Of a stretch of 64,000 nucleotides of DNA, positions 34,501-45,260 are shown one piece after another (the stretch's first letter is position 1; every line of letters starts with the position of its first letter). Location of the stretch: the NCBI GenBank assembly GCA_036924085.1, contig JAVGWX010000003.1, forward strand, positions 128,136,974 through 128,200,973, in the 5' to 3' direction. This DNA is from Ariolimax columbianus (lineage: Eukaryota > Mollusca > Gastropoda > Stylommatophora > Arionidae). The notes under the pieces were generated by a model. It was not told the DNA's origin, made no database searches, and worked only from the letters and a program-made list of their open reading frames with translations. The position numbers and the translations under genes were made by a program.

Positions 34501-34940
34501 ACGCTATTATGATCAGTTTGTACATCCTAACATATGCTTCGATCATTGTAGCACGAGACACTTTCTTTGCCGAACTGAATTCCAGCATAACAGACTATAG
34601 CCAGACAAAATAGTATTGTTGTTGAATGTTCCTTTGACCATACTCAATAAAATATCATTCACATGCTTAAAGCGAGAATATTGTTGAGTCTCTCGTTTTG
34701 AGAAGCTCGATTGATATCTCATGTATCCCTGGCGCTTTACTGTTCAGGATTGAGTAAAATTCTTTTTTAATTTCTTCTCTGCTTACATGCAATCTCTCTT
34801 CTGGCAAAGGTAAGTCATTTAATTGTATATTGGCCGGATACAGTTCCATAACACATTCTCTTCGTCTCTCTTTTCTTCTTTTTCTTTTTTTTTTCTTTTT
34901 TTTTTTTTTTTTTTGTATTCTGATACGTTAATACGTTACA
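34501..34940 (-). pseudogene. LINE RT N-terminal fragment and T-rich tract
   Basis: The minus frame 34849-34667 reads REEIKKEFYSILNSKAPGIH and EISIELLK, the opening of a LINE RT domain (I---LK--KAPG-D-I--ELLK). A CTT/T-rich tract at 34866-34915 lies at its 5' side. It is a short inactive scrap between two minisatellites. Confidence 0.7.
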
Positions 34941-34949
34941 ATAAAATTA

Positions 34950-36318
34950 AGTCACTATGATACATTGTCTCTATGACACATTAAGTCACTATGATACATT
35001 GTCTCTATGACACATTAAGTCACTATGATACATTGTCTCTATGACACATTAAGTCACTATGATACATTGTCTCTATGACACATTACGTCACTATGATACA
35101 TTGTTTCTATGACACAACAAGTCACTATGATACATTGTCTCTATGACACATTAAGTCACTATGATACATTGTTTCTACGACACATTAAGTCACTATGATA
35201 CATTGCCTCTATGACACATTAAGACACTATGATACATTGCCTCTATGACACATTAAGTCACTATGATACATTGCCTCTATGACACATTAAGTCACTATGA
35301 TACATTGTCTCTATGACACATTAAGTCACTATGATACATTGTCTCTATGACACATTAAGTCACTATGATACATTGTCTCTATGACACATTAAGTCACTAT
35401 GATACATTGTCTCTATGACACATTAAGTCCCTATGATACATTGTCTCTATGACACATTAAGTCACTATGATACATTGTCTCTATGACACATTAAGTCACT
35501 ATGATACATTGTCTCTAGGACACATTAAGTCACTATGATACATTGTCTCTATGACACATTAAGTCACTATGATACATTGTTTTTATGACACATTAAGTCA
35601 CTATGATACATTGTCTCTATGACACATTAAGTCACTATGATACATTGTCTCTATGACACATTAAGTCACTATGATACATTGTCTCTATGACACATTAAGT
35701 CACTACGATACATTGTTTCTATGACACATTAAGTCACTATGATACATTGTCTCTATGACACATTAAGTCACTATGATACATTGTTTCTTTGACACATTAA
35801 GTCACTATGATACATTGTCTCTATGACACATTAAGTCACTATGATACATTGTCTCTATGACACATTAAGTCACCATGATACATTGTCTCTATGAAACATT
35901 AAGTCACTATGATACATTTTCTCTATGACACATTAAGTCACTATGATACATTGTCTCTATGACACATTAAGTCCCTATGATACATTGTCTCTATGACACA
36001 TTAAGTCACTATGATACATTGTCTCTATGACACATTAAGTCACTATGATACATTGTCCCTATGACACTTTAAGTCACTATGATACATTGTCTCTATGACA
36101 CATTAAGTCACTATGATACATTGTCTCTATGACACATTAAGTCACTATGATACATTGTTTTTATGACACATTAAGTCACTATGATACATTGTCTCTATTA
36201 CACATTAAGTCACTATGATACATTGTCTCTATGACACATTAAGTCCCTATGATACATTGTCTCTATGACACATTAAGTCACTATGATACATTGTCTCTAT
36301 GACACATTAAGTCACTAT
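34950..36318. repeat. 34-bp minisatellite, about 40 highly uniform copies
   Basis: The unit is CACTATGATACATTGTCTCT plus ATGACACATTAAGT. Most units are identical; single changes (TTTTTATG, AGTCCC, GCCTC) are scattered. There are no unique spacers. The uniformity is the highest of any array of its length here and suggests recent growth or frequent conversion. Confidence 0.96.
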
Positions 36319-36436
36319 AACATTAAGTAATTATTATACATTAAGTCCCTTTAATACGTTAACACATAATAGAATCTACTTAAGTCATATTAAAACGTTA
36401 ATACATAAAATAATCTAATTAAGTCACTTTAATACG
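36319..36436. other. AT-rich junction with diverged units
   Basis: Short TTAAGTCA and ATACGTTAATA motifs look like decayed edge units of the 34-bp array. Confidence 0.5.
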
Positions 36437-36700
36437 TTAATAGTCTTAGTCGACCTGTACGTCTAGAGGGGCATAATCTCTGATGTCAGCTAGATGTAGC
36501 CGGAAGGAGGATTTCCTGCATAGAGGCCTAGGCTCGAGCAGCTTATTACTCCACTATGGAGGGTGATTAACTGATGTGCGACTCCATATTAATAGACTCA
36601 AACACTAGAGCCCAGTAGACCCGTAGCCTGTTAGGCGCCATCTATGCTACACTTTACAAACCACCTAACCATGGCCGGTGTTAACTTAATCTTTGTATTG
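36437..36700 (-). mobile_element. SINE-S copy 2
   Basis: The block order matches the copies at 4797 and 54735: TAGTCTTAGTCGACCTGTAC, CTAGGCTCGAGCAGC, CTCAAACACTAGAG, CCTGTTAGGCGCCATCTATG and CCATGGCCGG. The TTAGTC tail lies to the left. Confidence 0.7.
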
Positions 36701-36747
36701 GTTTAGAAGACTGATCAGAGTCTGTATACAACCAGTTACCCTTGCAT

Positions 36748-37048
36748 TACCCTCTAAAATGGGGATTCTGTGGCGAAGTGGTTAAGCCGTCGGCCTCGTG
36801 ATCAGGTGATGTGGGTTCGACTCCGGACTCCATAGTCTTTTTCACGGAGGCTTGATGCGGAGTCCCCTGCATTTCGTAGTCGCCCCCTATTCGTCTTGTC
36901 CTTGACTTGCCACTGGGGTCGGGCGGCTCGAGACGAGAGAGTGAGAATAAAAAGTAGCGTAGTTAATTCTTGCTAAAAATAGCGCTAGCAAACTTAATTA
37001 TGCCATCGTCGTCTACGATGGACGGCGTCCTTTGCCTACCCTCTAAAA
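36748..37048 (+). mobile_element. SINE-C, tRNA-derived, full length with 12-bp TSD
   Basis: The insert is 36760-37036 (277 bases). The head has a pol III A box (TGGCGAAGTGG) and a B box (GGTTCGACTCC) spaced as in a tRNA, in a context like GTGGTTAAGCCGTCGGCCTC. The 3' end holds CCATCGT-5-ACGATGG, a small hairpin at about 37001-37020. Exact repeats TACCCTCTAAAA at 36748-36759 and 37037-37048 define both ends. The fold beyond the tRNA head and the body length argue against a working tRNA gene. Confidence 0.87.
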
Positions 37049-37189
37049 GCTAGGCGCATCAAATATATTATGAAATGCATTTAACTGTCTCTGCCTCCAC
37101 TACCTGATAGGGCAATGCATTCCAAACATTGGCACTCTCTGACTAAAAAAATATTTCCTAATATCCAATCTGGACCTTTATTTAGTTAA

Positions 37190-37345
37190 TTAATTGAGAA
37201 GATGTTGGACATCCTGAGAGAATGGCACAGGCGACAATCAACAACAGACTTGGTAAATGAACCACTTGAAAGAAGCGGATGGATGTCCATGATAACCACC
37301 GCCAATCGGTAAGGCACCTGATGATGATGATGCACGGCCCTGGAC
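37190..37345 (+). pseudogene. LINE 3' end with ATG-repeat tail
   Basis: The + frame reads EKMLDILREWHRRQSTTDLV, NEPLERSGWMSMITTANR and a stop, followed by GATGATGATGATG. This is the usual C-terminal end (R--WR-----A) of an RTE-like LINE protein and its microsatellite-type tail. Only about 45 residues remain. Confidence 0.55.
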
Positions 37346-37399
37346 TACTCTTTCTGTGTTTCTCTCCAAATGCAACGATTTAATAGTAGTTCGCTCTCA

Positions 37400-37732
37400 C
37401 ATTCTCTTGACCTTATATTTTTAAGTCTACCAATCTTTCTTTTTTCGTGATGATTCGATGTGAGAGCCTATCTGACTATATATTGTGCCGTATTCAGCGT
37501 GCCCTCTCCAGACCCGTTTTCGTCGCTTAGTTTGTTGTTCCAGTGGCTGATTCTGGATTCTTTCCCACAAATTTTCATTTGTCACTTTATGCCCTATCTC
37601 CTTCGCAGGCATCTGTTAATGAAGGACTTTCGTTTTTGTTGTACCCAGTTTGTCGTTGTCTGTGTCTCAGCTCCATACAGCAGCGCCAACCTGACACTGA
37701 CACTGACTATTCTAACTATGGAGTCAATCTGG
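37400..37732 (-). pseudogene. LINE RT C-terminal fragment
   Basis: The minus frame at 37612-37427 reads KVTNENLWERIQNQPLEQQT and KRRKRVWRGHAEY, the typical post-RT block (TNE-LW-R----P---Q---RR--W-GH). Upstream, 37732-37620 gives a YGAETQTTT-like block in another frame. It runs up to the first unit of the 56-bp array. Confidence 0.68.
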
Positions 37733-37767
37733 ATTTCTCTCCATCTCTATATGTTTATTTCAGCATA

Positions 37768-38050
37768 GCACATAATATTTGTTTGTTTGTTTTTGTTTTT
37801 TGCGTTCGCCTTATTTCTCTTATCCCCAAGGCGGTGTGCGTTGCACTGTGGTTTTTATTTTGTGCCTGTCGGCCCAGTGCATCCGACTTCAGCATGCATT
37901 TTATGTAAGGGTCTGCTTCCTCCCGCATTTTCTAAGAGTATGCTTCCCCTGGGTAACGGCCGGTGCTGTGATGGGAATCGAACCCAGCACCTTCTGATTG
38001 TGAGCCGTGCCACTTAACCACTAGGCCACGCCGTCCCCGGCACATAATAT
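37768..38050 (-). mobile_element. SINE-A copy 3, full length with 11-bp TSD
   Basis: The insert is 37779-38039 (261 bases). Exact repeats GCACATAATAT lie at 37768-37778 and 38040-38050. On the minus strand it has the A box TGGCCTAGTGG, the B box GGTTCGATTCC and a CAAA-rich tail. This copy gives the cleanest boundaries for the family. Confidence 0.9.
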
Positions 38051-38204
38051 CATATCTGGATTTCTCTCCATCTCTATATGTTTAGTTTCAGCATAACACA
38101 TAATATAATATCTGGATTTCTCTCCATCTCTATATGTTTAGTTTCAGCATAACACATAATATAATATCTGGATTTCTCTCCATCTCTATTTGTTTAGTTT
38201 CAGC

Positions 38205-38593
38205 ATAACACATAATATCTTCTTCTTCTTCATCGAACGCAGTCAGACAGTAACCATTATTTTTTCGAAAAAAGCGGCGGTCATCCTGAGACTGTCAACA
38301 CTGCCATAGAGCTTGTCTTGTGGTTCCACTGGTGATGGCCACATCTGCTCTCTCTGATCCTCGTATGTCGGGCAGCTCTGCAGCAGATGCTCAGCGGTCA
38401 TTTTACCGGTACCACACGGGCATTCGTCGGTACCACCTATCTTCAATTTGTTGAATAGGTGGTACCTCAGTCTATTGTGGCCAGTGCGAAGTCTGAAGAC
38501 AACGACCTGCTCTCTTTTGTTCAACTGGTAATAGGCATCGTTTTTGGTGTAGCCGGTATGTTCAGTTTCCCATTTGGTTATAACACATAATAT
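38205..38593 (-). mobile_element. LINE-b 3' fragment with 14-bp TSD
   Basis: The insert is 38219-38579 (361 bases), flanked by ATAACACATAATAT at 38205-38218 and 38580-38593. It keeps the end of LINE-b: FRLRTGHNRLRYHLF, the Cys/His tail ECPCGTGKMTAEHLLQSCP and a C-terminus reading FFEKIMVTV, then a GAA tail. The reading frame from TKWETEHTGYT to the stop is intact, unlike the 18.5-kb copy. This suggests a younger insertion or a different source element. Confidence 0.9.
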
Positions 38594-38849
38594 AATATCT
38601 AGATTTCTCTCCATCTCTATCTGTTTAGTATCAGCATAACACATAATATAATATCTGTATTTCCTTCCATCTCTATATGTTTAGTTTCAGCATAACACAT
38701 AATATAATATCTGGATTTCTCTCCATCTCTATATATTTAGTATCAGCATAACACATAATATAATGTATTTTAGTCACTATGATACATTAATACATAACAA
38801 AGTCTATTTTATGGGTGACTTGCACGGTGATTTAGATTAAGGTGAGAAC

Positions 38850-39020
38850 GGTGTGCGCAATTTGCTAACCTCACTCTCTCGTCCTGGTCTATCTTTGGCC
38901 AGTTGCAAGACATTATCGAGATGGCTGGGAATAGAACAAGGTGCATATTTTTTTCTCCGGGTTTACTCTCGAAGCATGTCCCGTAAACAGATATCCTACA
39001 AAGCAACGGGTATGATATCC
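38850..39020 (-). mobile_element. SINE-F fragment, copy 2
   Basis: TTTACTCTCGAAGCATGTCC, CGTAAACAG and the preceding GGTGCATATT-TTTCTCCG align with 33330-33420. No TSD was found and the ends are approximate. Confidence 0.5.
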
Positions 39021-39655
39021 AATAGATTGGGAATATAGGATGACCAGGTATAAATCTCTATGTTCATAACAAGTGGTACAGGTAACTGTAAATACCAAAT
39101 GATGTTGCAGATATTCATAAAGTGTTGTTGCAGAGTGAAAAACAAAGTCACCCACATAGTGACAGACACACTATGATTATTCCAGGTTACGTGAACCCCA
39201 CAGGAGGCAGTGGTGGTGATCCAGCCAAATTGTGCTCATGTGCGCGAACCAAAGATAGAAGTCACCAAAATGTCATCAATGCCAGCTGAATAACTAATCG
39301 ATCGTTGCTGACAATCCATTTGTGCCACATTGACTATAAGATGTCACACGATGCAAGGAGGACACGTGCCACAGACAAGGTAATCAGAGTACATCTGCTA
39401 TAAAGGTGTTCAGCTTACAAGGAATAGAGAAAATGCATATAGCTACCATCAATACCATTGATGGACAAGTTCTATAGAGATACCAATCGTCTCAGTTTGA
39501 CCTGTACTTTCTTTAGATATATTCAAGTTGACCCCGACAAGTGTACGACATATCAATTGGCCATAAGTAACTTTGCTTTGGGGAAACACAATTTGATTTC
39601 GAAATAACGTTTTATGAGCTAGCAAGAATATAAATGTTAAGTTATACTTGAATTA
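39021..39655. other. unassigned sequence
   Basis: No recognised content. Confidence 0.4.
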
Positions 39656-39659
39656 ATGA

Positions 39660-39835
39660 AATGAATTGTAGAAATGTTAAGTTGTTCTTCAACTGACGGG
39701 AAGTCTTGTAGGAATGTTAAGTTATTCTTCAACTGAAGGGAAGTCTTGTAGAAGTGTTGTTATTCTTCAACTGAAGGGAAGTCTTGTAGAAATGTTGAGT
39801 TATTCTTCAACTGAAGGGAAGTCTTGCAGAAATTT
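39660..39835. repeat. 39-bp tandem repeat, about 4.5 copies
   Basis: The unit contains AATGTTAAGTTATTCTTCAA and CTGAAGGGAAGTCTTGTAG. The third unit has a small deletion. It differs in sequence from the 39-bp CRE array. Confidence 0.9.
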
Positions 39836-41671
39836 TAAAAACAGCGTGATAATATCTGACACAGGCTTTATAACACAAACATGTCTAAGTATGCTTACAT
39901 GGAAATATAAACCGTTCTCCAGATGCGTGTCAAGAAGGCGCAAGCTCTGATCGTATGTTTATGAGGTGTCCCCCAGGCAGAGATAATGCTGGGTACCAAG
40001 CTTTAAAGGCGTCCACACAGACCTGAGAAACATATAGAATACCCGTCCATTATCTGTCATATCTTCACCAGGAAAGCTCATAAGTCATAAGTCAGAGCTT
40101 GCAACCAACATGAAAACCCCGTGTATCGGTTAGGAAGTGGTGGAGGGGGGGGGGGGAGTTAGAAATGTGTCTAAGATGTTAAACGTCTGCCCAAACAAGC
40201 CGTGAGAGGCAGGCGGGGCTGACGAATAATGAGTCCAGGCCTGAGAACGAACAAGGTCTCCTTAACGCACCTCCTCATATTATCCCCCTTTACCCTTCCA
40301 AAATCCATCCACAATTCTCACTTTCCGGTACCATCTTATCAACTTCCTACACACACACACACACACACACACTCACACACACACACGCACACACTAGCTC
40401 GTAAATCAAGTCTTGACGGCTTCAATTCTTCTTCTGTGGAAATCTGGGCTCTGCTATTGGCCATTCTTCTTCAGTATTTCCTTTCACTCTAAAGTGCATA
40501 CGTTTAGCGCTAGAGATAAAAAAGACAGACACCTCCCATAAAAAAAATCCTGTCTGGCGTGAGTCAAATAGATTGTCTGCTGTATTTTTTTAATGTGATC
40601 CTTCTGCCGATATACTCTCATGATCCACCAGGAAGACGCCGGAAGATTGATTGCATACACTTCAGGCGAGGAAACAATATGACCAACTTCTTCTCAAATA
40701 CGAAACCATTTCAAAGACGAAGCAGGAAAGCACTGTCTAATATACCGTCTGATTGACATCTCGCGACAAGGATACTGGTTCGTATCTAGATATAGACACG
40801 TGTGTATCTATCCAGCTGTAAATAGATATACGTCTTATTGTCAGAGAGACTAGACAGCGAAAAGTTGGGAACTGGCCACCATACATAACATACAAGAAGC
40901 TATGACACATTACCATCAATTATTTAACCATTTATTGCAGACGGCAGTATCTTCAATGGGGTTACATGTTACGTTTACCTGCCTCATATGGGTTATCCTA
41001 ATGTTACCCGAGAAGAGAACAAGATAGTGGCAGTCGGGTAATCTTCCTTATTCTCAGAGCGTGACATAATTTCACTTACTGCTTAGAGCTGCAGGAGACA
41101 ACCGTTTTATGGGTGTAGTATTGTTCTTATTAGAAGACCGCCATGACCCCATGTTAATACAACAGAAGCGATCGTTCCAAGAGAAAGACCATTATTTGCC
41201 AAAACATGTGTATGTGTTGTGTATGTATTGCGTGCAGCCGAAAGGAGCATCATTGAACGCTGAGTTAAGAAAGTTAAATCTACAGGAAGTGGAGTGACAG
41301 AGCTGCATGGTCAGCCGCAGTCTATGTGTCCTTCCCCAGTCACCAGTCCCACACATATTGCATAGCGCCGATGCCATTAATCGTGAAGATCATCGCACCA
41401 CATATCGACAATTGGCTCTACATTTTTCAGTCAGCAATGGAAGTGCGTTTGCTATTTTTTATAATTGTGAATATTAGAAGATATGCGAAAGATGTGTTCC
41501 TCGAAAGTCTCACGACCGACCACAGACAAGAAAGGAACATGGCTAAATGAACAAAAACGAGCTGGCACAGGAAAGATTGCACGGCTTTGTTTGACGCTGA
41601 CATACTGCTGTAGAAGTGAACATGGTATATGTGGGAAAACAGCACGTATAAAAGATGTATTCAATTATACT
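39836..41671. other. mostly unique sequence
   Basis: A G run lies at about 40145-40157 and a (CA)n run at about 40350-40388. Open frames of 60-87 codons show no family motif. No promoter or terminator could be assigned. Confidence 0.45.
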
Positions 41672-41851
41672 GTGCGTGAATTTGATACATTGTGAATAAA
41701 TAGTTTGAGAAACAGAATGGCAGGACATTACTTTCTAACATATTGCTGAATATATAACATATAGCTAACATTAACAATACAGGAAAGGAAATGTGTAAAA
41801 CAACATATAACAGCTAGTTGAAGAATCAAGATGCTGAACAGTGCATAAGTT
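41672..41851. repeat. 180-bp direct repeat, left copy
   Basis: This matches 43031-43210 at about 90 percent by eye without large gaps: GTGAATTTGATACATTGTGA, ATAAATAGTTTGAGAAACAG, AATGGCAGGACATTACTTTC and CAACATATAACAGCTAGTTG. Its last part contains the first bases of a SINE-B (ATCAAGATGCTGAACAGTG). The two copies bracket a LINE fragment. Confidence 0.9.
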
Positions 41852-43030
41852 GGCTTCAGACAAAATAGATCATGCCTTCACCAGAATAGCCACATTGCGG
41901 ATAATTGTGGAGCAATCATTGGAATGAAATACGAGTTTGTACTTCAATTTCGTTGATTATAAAAAGGTTTTCTACAGTTTGGACAGAGATATAGTCTGGA
42001 AAGTACTGAGCCACTATGGAATTCCTCAAAAGCTCACACACATAATTAGACAGACGTGTGAAAGTATGCAATGTAGAGTTATACACGAAGGACAACTCAC
42101 AGAGATATTCTAAATTAAATCAGGGGTACGACAGGGTTGCCTACTGTCGCTTTTCCTCTTCATCCTCGAGGTAGACTGGTTTATGAAAATAACAACAAAT
42201 GAGAGAACTGGAATCCAGTGGACCTTGAATAAACAGCTGAAGGACCTGGATTTTGCGGATGATATATCCATTCTGCCCCACAGCTAAAGCCAAATGCAAA
42301 GGAAACTGGATATACTGGATTATACCTCTAAACAAGTCGGTTTGAAGATCCATGAGGAAACAACAAATATGATTAGGGTCAATGCAGTAAACACATAACC
42401 AATCAGGCTGAGAGGAACGCCACTGGAAGAGGTAGAGGTATTTGCATACCTAGGAACTATCATCAACAAGGAAGGAGGGACATGCTAGGATATAAAAATA
42501 AGGATACAAAAAGCAAGAATTGCATTCGGAATGTTGGAATCCATATGGAATTCCAAGGCAATAAGAAGGAAGACAAAATTAAGGATTTTTCAATTAAAAT
42601 GTGAAGCCAGGCCTACTGCATGGAGCAGAAACCCGGATGATGACCAAAGGCAAGGACGGAGACTACAGAGTTTTGTCAACAGACGCCTGAGAAAGATTCT
42701 TGGTATAAAATGGTTTGCCAAAGTTACAAACGACAATGGGAGAGAGCGGGACAATGTCAATTCGAACAGGAAGTCTTAGGAAGAAAGTGGAGATGGATGT
42801 GTCATTAGGAAAGCCCCAGGTCAGTGTCACCATGCAATACCTGTCATGGAACCCCCAGGGAAAGAGAGGCATGGGCAGACCAAAGAATACATGGAGACGA
42901 CATCTGGAGGCGGAAGTAAAACAGGAAAAAGCTGAAAGGAAGTGGAAAAGATTGCACAGGACAGAGCTGCTTGGCGAGGGTTGGTTGATGGCCTATGCAC
43001 CCCTGGATGATAGAAGGCAAAAGAGATAAT
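41852..43030 (+). pseudogene. LINE-d reverse transcriptase, palm to C-terminus, broken
   Basis: The + strand shows motif B (SGVRQGCLLSLFLFIL, about 42118), the catalytic box LDFADDISIL (FADD at 42252-42263), thumb FAYLGTIINKEGGT and then QSFVNRRLRKILGIKW. It ends with WNPQGKRGMGRPKNTWRRHL and a C-terminus PLDDRRQKR and stop at 43027-43029. Several stops and shifts interrupt it. The element begins inside the RT, so it is 5' truncated. It ends directly after the stop codon with no poly(A), where the right 180-bp repeat starts. Confidence 0.82.
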
Positions 43031-43210
43031 GTACGTGAATTTGATACATTGTGAATAAATAGTTTGAGAAACAGAATGGCAGGACATTACTTTCTAACAT
43101 ATTGCCAAACATAAAACACATAGCTAACATTTACAATAAAGGAAAGGAAATGTGTAAAACAACATATAACAGCTAGTTGGGAGATCAAGATGCTGAACAG
43201 TACATACGTT
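43031..43210. repeat. 180-bp direct repeat, right copy
   Basis: This is the partner of 41672-41851. It begins immediately after the LINE-d stop codon and runs into the full SINE-B that continues to 43878. See the left copy for shared blocks. Confidence 0.9.
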
Positions 43211-43878
43211 ATAGAGGTAAACGGCCCAAAGCTGACTGCTAGGGTCAGGGTCAGCGACCCGGAGCTGCCAAGGCCATTCTTCGCCTCCACGTGTTGATCC
43301 TAGATCACAGGTTGCAACAGAGCAGACAGGCTAAGGAGAAGGTGATCCTAGATCACAGGTTGCAACAGAGCAGACAGGCTAAGGAGAAGGTGATCCTAGA
43401 TCACAGGTTGCAACAGAGCAGACAGGCTAAGGAGAAGGTGATCCTAGATCACAGGTTGCAACAGAGCAGACAGGCTAAGGAGAAGATGATCCTAGATCGC
43501 AGGTTGCAACAGAGCAGACAGGCTAAGGAGAAGGTGATCCTACTTCACAGGTTGCAACAGAGCAGACAGGCTCAGGAGAAGGTGATCCTAGATAACAGGT
43601 TGCAACAGAGCAGACATGCTAAGGAGAAGGTGATCCTAGATCACAGGTTGCAACAGAGCAGACAGGCTAAGGAGAAGGGATCAACGAGGAAATGCTAACC
43701 AGGTGCTAAAAAATTATATGCGAAAGTCGGATGTGTCTGACCAAAAGGTGATAATATGGCAATCAATATGTAAACTACAACATAACGCCTGCCTTTCTCC
43801 GGACATTATCCTGCAATTCTCAAAGCCATTTTCAGAGCTTGGTAGCGGGAGTGTGAGAGCGAAGATGAAGAAGTGGTA
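43184..43878 (+). mobile_element. SINE-B copy with internal 48-bp expansion
   Basis: The 5' end (GATCAAGATGCTGAACAG) and 3' end (GCGGGAGTGTGAGAGCGAAG with a GATGAAGAAG tail) match the SINE-B family. The element is about 690 bases and not 345, because a central block is repeated eight times (43297-43680). Confidence 0.85.
43297..43680. repeat. 48-bp tandem repeat, 8 copies, inside SINE-B
   Basis: The unit contains ATCCTAGATCACAGGTTGCA and ACAGAGCAGACAGGCTAAGG followed by AGAAGGTG. Single copies of this block occur once in the normal family members (GATCCTGGATAACAGGCTGC at 12382). With a 48-base period it is open in frame and encodes ILDHRLQQSRQAKEKV eight times. There is no sign of real coding use. 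Confidence 0.95.
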
Positions 43879-43899
43879 GTTCACATTAAATAAACTAAG

Positions 43900-44255
43900 A
43901 TATAACAAATATGTACATCAACATTTTACAGGCAGTTAACATTAGAACAAATGATATATAACAAATGTGTACAACAGTATGTTACGGGCAGTTAACATTA
44001 GAACGAATGAGATATAACAAATATGTACAACAACATTTTACAGGCAGTTAATATTAGAACCACTAAGATATAAAAAATTGGTACAGCATTTTATCGACAG
44101 TTAACTTTGGAACCACTGAGATATAACAAATATGTACATCAATATTTTACTGGCAGTTAACATTAAAACGAATGAGATATAACAAATGTGTACATCAATA
44201 TTTTACTGGCAGTTAACATTAAAACGAATGAGATATAACAAATGTGTACAACATT
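43900..44255. repeat. 56-bp minisatellite, about 6 copies
   Basis: The unit contains ATATAACAAATRTGTACA, ACATTTTACAGGCAGTTAAC and ATTARAACGAATGAG. It is unrelated to the other 56-bp array. Confidence 0.9.
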
Positions 44256-44432
44256 AACTACCTTGGCCCAGTGGCAAGACGACTGTGGGTATTTCAGGAT
44301 GCAGTCACTCTGGTCCAACCTTCTATGAGACCAAGGGTCGCTTGAAACCTGCGAGACTCGAACCCACGCCGTTTCCGTTATCGCTTTGAAAACCGATCGT
44401 CTTAATTCTCGACCACAGCGACCCTTGACAGA
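44256..44432 (-). mobile_element. SINE-E, tRNA-headed element
   Basis: On the minus strand the head GGTCGCTGTGGTCGAGAATT has A-box character. A B box GGTTCGAGTCT follows about 50 bases later, with GTTTTCAAAGCGATAACGG between, the position of an anticodon arm. The body ends with CGTCTTGCCACTGGGCC-like sequence shared with SINE-F. TSDs were not found. Confidence 0.65.
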
Positions 44433-44689
44433 ATATACCCGTGACAGGTCATTACATCTACACCCATAACGTATGGAAGCGAATCATGGACAATGAATGC
44501 ACAAAATATATCACCGGATGCAGACATATACGTTTACTGAATACTGTTATAACATATGATATGTAATTCTGCGGTCCTTGGTCAGTCAATGACAATTCTA
44601 CGGTCTTGTAGAGACGCAAGCAAAATGTCAGGACTTCAACCACATCAGACACGAGTTGTTAGCCAACTCAGGAGGAAACACTTACAGGG
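44433..44689. other. unassigned sequence
   Basis: No recognised content. Confidence 0.4.
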
Positions 44690-45260
44690 CAGGGTGGGGG
44701 CGTGTTATGAGATGATAAGAGTTGGAGTGTGCTATAAGAGGAGGAACGGTTGGAGTATGTTATGATATGGGGGGGAGGGGGGGGGGGGTATAGGTACATG
44801 TTATGAGATGAGGGGGTTTGAACATGTTATGACATGAGGGGGTATGAGCATGTTATGAGATGAGGGGGTATGAGCATATTATGAGATGAGGGGGTATGAG
44901 CATGTTATGAGATGGGTGGAGGAGTAGGAGCATGTTATGAGATAAGGGGGTAGCAGCATGTTATGAGATGAGGGGGAGGAGTAGGAGCATGTTATGAGAT
45001 GAGGGGGTAGCAGCATGTTATGAGATGAGGGGGTAGCAGCATGTTATAAGATTGGAAGGGTCGGAGCATGTTATCAGATGATGAGGTAAGAGCATAGTAT
45101 GAGATGAGCGAGTAGGAGCGTGTTATAACTAGAGGTGGGTCGGAGCATGCTATGAGATGAAGGGGGTTGGAGCGTGTTATAAAATGAGAATTGTTCCAGA
45201 GTGTTATGAGAATATGAACGGTTGAAGCATGCTTTGAGAAGAAGCGGGTTGGAGCATAGT
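44690..45260. repeat. G-rich 26-bp minisatellite, about 20 units
   Basis: The unit is about GAGATGAGGGGGTATGAGCA plus TGTTAT with frequent length changes. A G run is at 44769-44788. GGGGG blocks spaced along one strand make G-quadruplex formation possible. Confidence 0.88.

Larger units (their letters stand above)
37733..38790. repeat. 56-bp minisatellite, split by two retroelements
   Basis: The unit contains CTGGATTTCTCTCCATCTCT, ATATGTTTAGTTTCAGC and ATAACACATAATATAATAT, spaced 56 bases (38056, 38112). About seven units remain. A SINE-A lies at 37779-38039 and a LINE-b 3' fragment at 38219-38579, each with a TSD copied from the unit. Confidence 0.92.

Noticed and set aside
34950..36318. 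CRISPR-like array of 34-bp repeats
   Set aside because: Units are contiguous with no unique spacers, there are no cas genes, and the context is eukaryotic.
36766..36835. Functional tRNA gene
   Set aside because: The A and B boxes are good, but the segment is the head of a 277-bp element with TSDs and no closing acceptor stem was found.
41672..43210. LTR retrotransposon with 180-bp LTRs
   Set aside because: The RT is of LINE type (FADD, GRPKNTWRR tail). There is no protease, integrase or primer-binding site, and the repeats do not start TG and end CA.
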